The position numbers and the translations under genes are program-made. 64,000 nt of DNA. Source: Rhea pennata. Taxonomy: Eukaryota > Chordata > Aves > Rheiformes > Rheidae. The notes under the pieces were generated by a model. The model saw only the letters and a list, made by a program, of their open reading frames with translations. It was not told where the DNA came from and made no database searches. Position 1 is the stretch's first letter. Each line of letters opens with the position of its first letter. Location of the stretch: contig NC_084677.1 in the NCBI RefSeq assembly GCF_028389875.1, positions 9,094,017 to 9,158,016 of the forward strand. The letters run 5' to 3'. Below, piece after piece: positions 51,610-61,318 of this stretch.

Positions 51610-54066
51610 CTATTGAGATGAACATGAAATAAAATTAAGCTAAAAAGTATCAACTGTAGAAACAACAGAAAAGAAAAAAGTTATTCAGATTTGCTTCTAA
51701 AAGGTTTCAGACTGACTCAAGAGTGACACCCAGTGACAATTTATAATGGCCAACGTGAAATCTTTGTTCTCACAATGTAATTATCAACAGCTGAGAACTC
51801 TCTGAACTTCCTGCCTACATGTGGAAGCAGTGAAGTATCTATGGGTTATCTAGAACACTAATTTTAGCATTTGGTAATTTCTACTAAGGTATCAAAGTAC
51901 TGCACAAGATTTCAAAAAAATCAAATAATTTTTACTCTTCAATATGGCAGAAGGAGTTAAGGTAAGTAAGAGCACAACACGTATCAAGAGGTAATATTCT
52001 GGAGCTGTACACACACACCACTTTTAAAACCTATCATATAAGCAGAAGACCTAGGGAGGCAGGATTCATTGGCAGAACATGGGCCTACCAAGCAAGGAGC
52101 ATTTCCTGCCATGAAGCAAAGTTTTATTATAGTTCTCTATTGACATCTGGAGAAGCCTAATACTGCCAGAAATCACTATCAGTGGCCATTTTAGTTCATT
52201 ATGTATGTCAAATTGGTTTTATTTATGTGACAGAAATTAGTCACTTGAAAAAGGTGAGAAATTGATTAGATAGTTTAAAAAGAAGCTATTGTGAATTTCA
52301 ACACTGAAACAATAAAATGAAAATTCTGAATGAAAAACCCAAGAAAGTAATACTATTATGTCAATAATTAAAACTGAAGCTTGAAATTCATCTCCCTCAG
52401 AACATCAGCTCAAGGTCTATTTAGTGCACACAACTTTAACAACAAAGCTTTGTTTTGACATTGCTTTGGGATTTCTCTGCTCATGCTTGTGCCAGCTTTT
52501 TTGTCCAACTGTATTTCAGAAATTCTGCTAGCATAATTACCCAACATTTATCAAGAGAACGAGCATTTTCTGCTAGGACTATTACATTCCCATCACAAAA
52601 AACATAAGCTGACAAAGAAATTCTTCTGGCTGTATAGTTGCTTCCACATTGGCAATTTTGTGCTGCCACAGCTCTTTTGGGTAGCGCACATAATTCTTTG
52701 TTTCACTCGCTTAGGCAACTCATCTATGCTTTCAGATCTTATTAGTACAGGCTTGGTCTGAGTCTTCTCTCAATTCTCCAGAGATATTTATAGGAAAAAA
52801 AAAAATCCAGAGAAAGAAGTCCTTTCTAAATCTCCTTATCACAGCAATCCTACAAAGTTGTGAAGTAAATGTGCATGCAAAAAGATCTTTACCAATTTTT
52901 CTTCCCAAAGGTTACTGCACTTCCAGAAGTCTCACAAGGTACAGGAGTGTTACAGACACTTACCTCCTAGAAAGTCTTAAAATCACCTGAAGCACTTATT
53001 TTCAGAAATCATGTTGTTTTAAGCGACTCTATGACTGGGATGGGATGAGCTGTTTTAGGAATGGGGCATGCACTGTTAATAAACAAACGGAGGGGTTATT
53101 AAAGGATTCATCATGTTCACTAACTTTTACATGCTACAAAGAACAATATTCATTTTAAGCACAAGACTGCTTAATGTTATTAAGGCATTAGACAAAATCA
53201 ATGACAGTGTTCATGTTTGTTTGGTTCAGCACATTTTTATTGGACCACTGCTTTGAAAAGAGTGATGTTGTTGTTTGCAATGTTGCTACATCTGGTATTT
53301 CCAGAAAAGATTAAAGAATAAAACAACTGGAGAAAGAAATGATTCTTAAAAAATAGTCATTAAAATAACAACAGTACAGACATTGTCAACTGAATGTCAG
53401 AAAATTTTTGTATTTCTTACTATGCCCAAAGCTTACTTTTGCTAGGAACTAAGCACAGAAAAGCAAATCTTAAAAGACTATAAACTCTTTGGGAAACGAA
53501 GACCATCTTTTCATTTGTCTGATGTGCCACATATGCCCACATAGTTATAAAACTACTGGGGCCAATGCATAAAACATCTCTAACGAACAAAATGCTCCCT
53601 CAATTGGAATTTTGGGGCATTAGGAAGTGGAAAAGAACACATGAAAATCCTATATGGAATTAGTTTTCTCTTTCCACTTCTCTGGGGACAGACAAACAGC
53701 ATGTAAAACTTCCCATATGAAACATAAGTGTGATAAAACTCTTACCACATGTGTGAGAAAGGAGGTCTAGCCTAAAAACATTATGGAACCCAGCAGTGGA
53801 CATGGCAATGCTCAGCTTCTCCATGCGAGGAAATCACTGCAGTAAGATAGGGTGCAAATTAATAGCATGCTACATGCCCTGCATTAACACCCTATATGAG
53901 TATTTTCAGTGCACACTAAGATCAACATTTTCATTATCTCACAAAAATATTCCTTACACAGTCTAAAAAAACTGTATCAGGTATAGCTGAAGAATTCTAG
54001 CTGACAGTAGGGACTTGCCTTATGTCTTTGTGTTAGATTTGAAACCCTACTTTAAACGTTACTCAC

Positions 54067-54096
54067 CTTTTCTGCATTTCTTGCCTCTATATCAAG
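54067..54096 (-). CDS. Candidate 30-nt microexon
   Basis: Ten codons, LDIEARNAEK, phase 0 at both ends, between acceptor TTGGTCTTTTAG and a near-consensus donor AAAG-GTGAGT. The frame fits the candidate exon at 55274-55355. Too short to judge alone. Confidence 0.22.
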
Positions 54097-55273
54097 CTAA
54101 AAGACCAATAATTTGATGGTATCCTAAACTGCCAACTGTCTCCATTATTTATCTCTTGCTAGAACAACACTAGCCTACAGCCAGTGGAAAAAATCCTGCT
54201 GAGGATATGGCACTTAATAGTTATCATTGTTGTTCAGGCAACTCAACATCCCAAACCCTCAGATTCTTCAACTTGTTTCAGCTTGCAGAGAGACAAAATA
54301 TCCTCTATTTCTATTTGTCATTACCAGAGAACCTACCCATCTTATGCGTATAATGTTTACTCTCTACACCCAAGTTTATGAATGAAAGCAAATTTACAAA
54401 ACAAAGCAGAAGGTTAATTTTCTAATCACAATCTTGCTAACAAGGTAACAAAAAGAAAGCATTTGAACAAAAGAACATTTGAAGACTGTCTGGATTGTAC
54501 TTAACAGGATTTATTTTCAGCTGCTTCAGTATCTTAACTAGCTTGATTCTTCCTTCCACCAATCCTACACCTGGCTTGCATATCTCTAAGACCACATAGT
54601 CTCTCCCTTTCTTCAAAAGAGATTCCCCCATCACTAACATTTTCAGTTCCTAACACAGTCATTGTATCTGTAGTTAAAGTGATCTCATTCTTCCCTTCCT
54701 TGGATGTGCATTCTTTGCTCAGTACATTCCTTCTACATTAAGTAATCCTTCTGCTATTTACAGCATTTTCAACTGTCATAAATTTTACAAATTATGTATA
54801 CAGTCTTCACCATGTATACACCTAAACTTTGTTTATTTTGAGCTTTGATAGCAAAAATCTCATACATAACAAAGAGTTTTGATAAGAAAACTGTTCAACT
54901 AAACCACCTTCCACCCCCTACTGTTTATGAATTTGGAGGCTTATGGTATCAAAACCAGAGAAGAAATTCTAAGGAATAAACTTTTATGGTTGCACATTGA
55001 AAGAGAAGCACCTTGAACAAAGGACTGTCTAGCATCCAACTTACAGAGTTATTTTTCAAATCTAAACCACAAGGTAACTAAGCATTAAGTTGCATTGCCG
55101 AGAACTTCGAGCCCCTAAAGCCACCTGATAAAAAGGGATGGCATCTATACAGAAAGACCTTTCAGTCTTTATTTCTAGAGAATATACATTATACATACAG
55201 AAAGAGTATAATATATATAGGAGTATAATCAAGAGAAAGAAGGGCTGAGTCTAAATAGAGGAATGAGATACAC

Positions 55274-55355
55274 CTGGGCACCTTTGAGGATTATGAGTTG
55301 AGCACAGGGAATATTTGAGAGTTTGGTGTGGAGATCTATGTATTTCTTTTGCCAT
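55274..55355 (-). CDS. Candidate internal exon of an unrecognised gene
   Basis: 82 nt with acceptor TTTTAG and donor CCCAG-GTGTAT. The frame WQKKYIDLHTKLSNIPC continues to LIILKGAQ and ends in phase 0, matching the microexon at 54067-54096. No family recognised. Confidence 0.25.
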
Positions 55356-58300
55356 CTAAAATAAAAAATACTTAATTTCATACTCTTTATGCAGTATGTG
55401 TTTTAATTGTTCCAAGAGAAAGGCTTTAACTCCAGATTAGAGAGCTTGAAAAAAGGAGTATTCATCACTCAATCCACAATGAAATGTGTAAGAGCTAAGT
55501 AGCTAAGCTCTTTTAAGGATGCCCACTTGATAGCATGAAGCAATTCTACACTGGAAAGTAGGAGAGCGTTTGTGCTATGGCACTATGTTAGGAAAGCCAG
55601 AGAAGAACATTTGAATCTCTTCTAAACACACTGCTTAAAAGGCAGGCTTACTGTAAAGGTGACACAAATGTTGCAATCATGTGAACATCCAGCGGAGGGA
55701 GAGTAATAGGCCTGAAATAGCATTTATTAAAAAGAAGGGTTAAAACAACAAAGAAGCAGTGAAAAGAAAATGTTTCCAGGTCAAGATATCTTAGTTTGGA
55801 ACACAAATGGTCTTGTGCAAATATCAGAGCCTCTTGATAATTTGTTTATGTTTCCAAGAACACCAACAAAATTTAGGGTAGACTCAACTCTTAAAAAGAG
55901 CCACCATACAGAAACACAGTATGTTCTTGTCTCTAGTTCTCCACTATATCTCCAAAGACTACCCAAAAATAGAATTTGACAGTTTAATATTATTGTCTTA
56001 TAATCAAATGATGTAATCTCCTGCCATACACCTAACCAAACTTAAATTTGTTCAGTATTTTCAATCCTGTCTCAAGCCTCATTAATACCTTGAAAGTTAA
56101 TTCTTAAATGGTCTTTCTTCAAGAGAGGTATATCATTTGTACACACAGTCCTGATCCTCACCTTCCAAAAAAGCTTCCTGGAATCGTCTAACTCCACCTG
56201 TTTCTTCTAAGCAATGATAAGCTTATTTTCTAGAATGTCTTTTTGAGATTGTTCCTTCACATTTACTTAAGATAACAGTATGCTTCTAAAATAGCAGTTT
56301 TATAGCTGAGTAGTTCCCTAAGTTTTTCTTCTTTTAATGTTAATAACTAACCTAACATCCTTTGTCTTTCCTTCCTGCTAGATAAATAACTTGTTTGTTT
56401 AGCTTTATTTTTAGGGACTCATTCTGACCTCAAAGCAGTTCTAAGCTCTTTTAACTACACAACTTCCTGCTCCTCCCAATCCCAGCCAAATATTTTTTCC
56501 CCCTCTTTGCAACAGCTCAGGAACTTACCTGATCTCAATGTAAACTGAGTCAGTTTACTAATGCCTTAGTCCCAAGAAACATTTCCCTTCCTCCTTTCTG
56601 CTATTTAGGGAATTTAATGAGCTTACTGCTCATTGCCAGCCCTTGTTGGTGGTGAACTGTTAACTTGTTTCAAGCCTTCTGGTGAAATAAATTTTTTTGT
56701 TTTCTCCCTCAGTTTACATAATTAAAATATGGGTATGTCATAGGTATATCTGCTAGGGCGTTCAGTGCTTGTAGAACCTTGAACAAAGGGTACCACTAGA
56801 ATACAGAATACTGCTTCTTATAAGATACAAATGAGGACCTCCATTTCACTGCTATAGGATTAAATCATCTCAGGCTGAAAACTAGGGTTGAAGTTACTTG
56901 AGATGGTTTAAGTTATTAATGGCTTGCTGTCACTAAAAAAGAAGTCCTGTTCCCCATGCTTACTTTATAGCAGCTCTGGCATTTGTCAGACACTTCTCGG
57001 AGTTGATTCATGTCAATAACCTTGGGTGGGGGGGAGTAGGTAGTTCTTTAGCTAAATTAATGAGATAAACTGACTCAGCAAAGTCAAACAAAAGTCTAAC
57101 AAGAACGAGGAGGCAGGCAGTGCAAGGACAGATAGAACTGAGACGGTGGGGGGAAAAGGCTTAAACTTTCACAGGATCTCTCCCTTTGACAGACAGATGT
57201 TAGATCAGCTTACTGTTTCATGTAATTTTGTCCTAGGGTTCAACTTTCTGCTTAACCAGAATTATTTATGATTTTGGATAACTCATCATATTTAGATACC
57301 TAGGTGTCCACAATTATGAGCAGAATTAGGTGCTGAAATATGGCTTAGGTATCCAAAACCTCTAGGAACTAGGCTTCAGTTTCTTTGCATTCCAGTCCTC
57401 ACTTGTTAATCCAGAGGTGGTCCAGCCTCTTCTCCTCTAAGCAGTGCTCTGATCAGTCATGATAAATCAGTCACAATGCAACGATGGATATATTTGGGTG
57501 GTTCTCAGTGAGAAAATCTATTTAGTATTTATTAAATGAAGAGGTAGCATTAACTCTTCATTTTGATGCAAGGAGATTTAAACAAAAAAAGCTTTTATAA
57601 TGCTTTAAAATCTCAAGAGAACATCACCACTTACATTCCAGTAGACATTTTGCTAGTAAAATTACCACAATTCCACTTAGGTTTTGTTTTGAGTACCAGC
57701 TGTTCACCTAAGTGTAAAAATAAATTATTAGCTCAGTTAAAAAAAAATAGTGTTTGAGTTTACACAATTCCTATGTGCAACACAGCCTGCAAAACAGGTT
57801 TGTACACTCTAAAGGACATCTGGCGTCTTCTAGAACTCTGACTAATTGTTTACATCCTACTGAGTACACAGGGAATAAGTATCTGTCAAGGAATGGAGGA
57901 ATATCTGACAACACCAGTCATTTTTCCTGGTGAAATTGGTGGCAGTACATACTTCCATATCTCTGATCAAACATATCCAAAAAAAAAAAAAAAAAAGGTT
58001 ACAGTACAGACTTCAGTACTTGGGGAATTGGCAGAATGAAGCTCCATTTCAAAAAAAATTTTTTGAAAGCCTTTTTAAGGAATACCAACATACAATTTAG
58101 CATTCCTTAAATGTTCTGTGTGTAGGTAATCTTAAAACAAAAATCTTAATTACAGTAAAAATATTGCACTTGCCTGCAGATAAGCCTTTCTTGACATATA
58201 AGCTGTGTCAAGGCTCAAACAAAAAAACAAACTTGTGTTGTATTCATCATGAACTAGATGATGAGCCACTAATGCTCATAATGACAGGAAAATTGTACAA

Positions 58301-60150
58301 TAACAAGCTCCTGTGTTGTCAGCACAACTCATGAAGGTTTGTCTCCACTGGATTTTTATCAATTATTCAACAACATTAATTCATGCACTCTGTTTTTGCT
58401 CTTATCGTGTTACCACTACGTAAGACAGTTTTTGCTTCTGCCTGATCTTAAGTGAAATTATTAGTGTAGATCTTGCTCCTCTATCCAGCTGTTGATTTCC
58501 ACAAAAATTGAAAGAATTTAATTACCTTTGCAATTTTTATCTTTTCTGAAATTCAATAAAACTAGCCAATGTTTTCAAAGGTTAGAAAAAGACTTATGGA
58601 CAGAAAAAAAAGAATAAAAGTAATTGCAAAAGCCTTGTTTTCTTACAAAATGAAATGCATCAAATACCTACTAGTCAACAAATAACACCTGAGAGGCAAC
58701 AGTTAGTTTTTAAAAAAACAACAAAACCAGTCTACTTTAGTGATAAGTAGCAAGTACATTCTTGAGGTGTTCCTTATGATATTAGCAGCTTAGGAAATTT
58801 CTTACTTCTGTAGCTTTCATTTTAATTCCTTTCTCCATTCCCCTATCAGGAAAGGAAAGCATCACATCCTACCCTGCTCCCATCCCAGCCTTCAGTAAAG
58901 AGTGGGATTGAATGACTATTTTAAAAAAGGAGAAACATGATCACCACACCTTCATCAAAATTCTGTCTTTTTTGGAAGTGTTGTTGCTGAATGTCTTTAA
59001 AAATCCTTTTCTCTACCAGATACTGCCAAGACTTCTTCATAGTTTCACAAAATTCTAAACAGGACAACAGTAAAACAGATCAGAATCTCCTTAATTACAC
59101 TCCTAATTCCAAACGATTGAGGCCCAGACGATATATGCCTGACAACTGGAAAGGAGCACTGCAAAGAGAAATAATCCTTTCACAAGGTCTTTGAAACTCA
59201 TATTCTTTAGATTCCGGTAGGGATAAACTCTTGGTGCTTGAAGGAAAGACTTCCACTTAGCAGATAAGTATATAATCTGACAGTGGTGTTGATGAGGTTG
59301 GGGTTGTTTTTTTTAAGCTTTTGTAAGTGCTATCTTGTACAACAGTGTTCTCTCTGAATATGGCCACTTGGAAGTACCTTTTCCATTACCACATGTGCGC
59401 TACCTGCCAGGTAGAACATTTTGCTTGTCAAGGACATACATGCTGCCACTGCTGAACTGTGTCCAGAAACCACCTGAGGCTCAAGTCAGCTGCATAAATG
59501 CCACTTCAGGAAGGTCTGCAAGCAAAATTACTGTGGGTTTTGTACCAAATGAAGATTTTTCTATTTTAATCTTAAGCCTTTCTACTTTCAAAATAACTCT
59601 CTAACTTGCCTCAAAGTGTCCTAAAATAAATGCCATAGGTGATTGAGTCCTTACATGTAAGCACTCTAAGAAACCCTTTCCTTGTGCACTCACTGAGTTC
59701 TCCACAGCCACATTTAACCTGCCAAGATGAAACGCAGCTGCAGCATCTGGCCCATGAACCAAAATCTACTTTGTTCCTCCCCTTCTCCTCCAACTTTATT
59801 TAACTTCCAACATTTTTTTTTTTGAGAGGAAATCTTATTGCATCTAGCTTAACTGAAGCCCCGTCCTCTTTTTTTTTTTTTCAAGATAAATGATATGCTG
59901 GAAGTACAGTGTACAAAAGCCAAAATCCCGATTTTTAACATATCCTGTCAATTTATGTCTGCATTCGCACAGAAACGTTATTATAAAGCGCATATCGCTC
60001 TCAAACTAAGACGTGTACCAGAGGTGCCGTCCCTGTATTTTCATTCTGAACCTACGTTTCTTGGAACTAACTTTGCGTCCGGAAAAGGTACCACGAGCCT
60101 GCGCTCACCCGCCTGCAGGAGCCAGGTCCGCCAGGGGGAAAGTCCAGCTG

Positions 60151-60194
60151 GGCGGGAGGAGCCGTTGGCGGGGGCGGGAGGAGCCGTTGGCGGG
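60151..60194. repeat. Perfect 22-bp tandem duplication in the CpG island
   Basis: Two identical copies (60151-60172 and 60173-60194) of a unit starting GGCGGGAGGAGCC and ending GTTGGCGGG. Confidence 0.92.
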
Positions 60195-60438
60195 CGGTAG
60201 CGGCGCTCGGCGCGGGCCTCCCGTTGCTCGTCTCGGGCGCGGCGGCGGCCTGGCCCCTGCGGGACGGGCTGGCCCCTGGCAGCGCCCGCGTCACGCCCAT
60301 CTCCGCGGCGAGGCGGCGTCGCGCCCGGTCGGCGTGCCGTCCGCATCCGTGCGGGGCCGGCGGGACCCTCCTGCGACAGGGCCGCGCGGGGCACTGCGGA
60401 CCACCTCAGCACTCACGCACACACACGCGCCTCTGCGA

Positions 60439-60762
60439 ACTACGTTTCCCAGAGTCCTCTGGGGCGGCAAGCGCGCGTCGACTCGGCGAACGCTGAGCCG
60501 GGCCTGCTGGGACTGGTAGTTCCCATCCGCCGGGGACATTCGCGCCAACTACATCTCCCATCTCCTCCCCCCTCCTCCCCCCCCCCCCCCCCCCCCCCCC
60601 CGGAAAGTGGGGGCAGCGGCTGCGGAAACGAATGGGGCGCGCAAAGGCTGGTGGGAGCTGTAGTTTTTTCGCGCGCAGGCGATGCGGGCAACTACGTTTC
60701 CCATCTCTCCCAGGGAGGCGGGCCGAGACGGGGCTCGCGCAAGCCATGACGGGCATCGTAGT
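60439..60762. promoter_or_regulatory. Cluster of six ACTAC-NNN-YCCC motifs (ZNF143/THAP11-like)
   Basis: Plus-strand copies: ACTACGTTTCCCA at 60439-60451, ACTACATCTCCCA at 60548-60560, ACTACGTTTCCCA at 60691-60703. Minus-strand copies: ACTACCAGTCCCAGCA at 60505-60520, ACTACAGCTCCCA at 60652-60664, ACTACGATGCCCGTCATG at 60745-60762. These fit the known vertebrate promoter element recognised by ZNF143 and THAP11. Binding itself is inferred. Confidence 0.75.
60577..60601. repeat. C25 homopolymer
   Basis: Uninterrupted run of 25 C, preceded by TCC-rich sequence, between two ACTAC motifs. Its length is liable to sequencing error. Confidence 0.9.
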
Positions 60763-60820
60763 CCTCTCGCCTGGCGGCGGCCATACTGCGGAATGAGGCG
60801 CCCTGTAAGTGACAACTACT

Positions 60821-60832
60821 AAGATGGCGGCC
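60821..60832 (+). promoter_or_regulatory. YY1-like site upstream of GSPT1
   Basis: AAGATGGCGGCC matches the YY1 consensus common near vertebrate transcription starts. It lies about 190 bp upstream of the GSPT1 start codon. Confidence 0.6.
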
Positions 60833-61017
60833 GGGGCGGCCGCGGGGAGGGAGTACGGGAGCTCCGGGAGGCCATACTGCGCTGGGCGTCGGGGCGGTGG
60901 AGTACACGCGGAATCGCCGGAGCGAGTGCTGAGTCGGTGCTGCCACCGGCTTCCCCCTTTCCCCCCGGACGCTGGGAGACGCTTCAGGGCCGCAGAGGCT
61001 TGTGGGGCAGCCACAAA

Positions 61018-61318
61018 ATGGAGGCGAACGGGAGCGGCAGCGGGAGCAGCAGCGACTCGGCTCCCGACTGCTGGGATCAGGCGGACATCGAGCCGGGCAG
61101 CGACGCCGGCCCTGGGTCCGCCCCGCCGGCCGCGGAGGCCGAGGCCCAGCAGGAGCTGCTCGGGGCGGCCTTCAGCCGGCAGCTCAACGTCAACGCCAAG
61201 CCCTTCGTGCCCAACGTCCACGCCGCCGAGTTCGTGCCGTCCTTCCTGCGGGGGGGGCCGGCGCCCGGCCTGCCGCCGCCCTCGCCGCCGCCCGGCCTGC
61301 CGCCGCCGCCGCCGCCCG
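61018..61318 (+). CDS. GSPT1: GSPT1 (eRF3a) coding exon 1
   Basis: The frame of 100 codons plus one base starts at an ATG with good context (AAAATGG) and ends at donor CCCG-GTGAGT. It encodes a Ser/Gly-rich start, SDSAPDCWDQAD (near identical to human), an Ala/Glu segment, then AAFSRQLNVNAKPFVPNV and HAAEFVPSFLRGG at residues 50-80. The latter holds the overlapping PAM2 motifs known to bind the MLLE domain of poly(A)-binding protein. A Pro-rich tail closes the exon. GSPT1 is the GTPase that partners eRF1 in translation termination; its GTPase domains are in later exons outside the window. In-frame coding extends upstream without an ATG, so this ATG is taken as the start. Oddity: the long poly-Gly run near the human N-terminus is absent. 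Confidence 0.97.

Larger units (their letters stand above)
42725..60050. other. Spacer between TNFRSF17 and GSPT1
   Basis: About 17 kb of AT-rich DNA. It holds the TNFRSF17 upstream region (no TATA seen close to the start codon), a diverged CR1 copy (about 48030-48800, minus), a T24G15 tract (47641-47679) and poly(A) at 57979-57997. It also holds scattered minus-strand exon-like intervals, listed separately. Other open frames here are short and unrecognised. Confidence 0.6.

Noticed and set aside
52481-52720. Minus-strand frames with CQCGSNYTARR and LPKRVKQR segments
   Set aside because: Two overlapping frames each look coding-like, there is no splice context, and no transposase or viral family could be assigned.
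58991-59604. Two plus-strand open frames (67 and 89 codons) 1.4-2 kb upstream of GSPT1
   Set aside because: The first follows a plausible acceptor, but neither has a usable donor or a family match, and they are not in frame with GSPT1.
60937-61017. In-frame upstream extension of GSPT1 by 27 codons
   Set aside because: The upstream start would be GTG. The ATG at 61018 has a good context and begins the human-like N-terminus.
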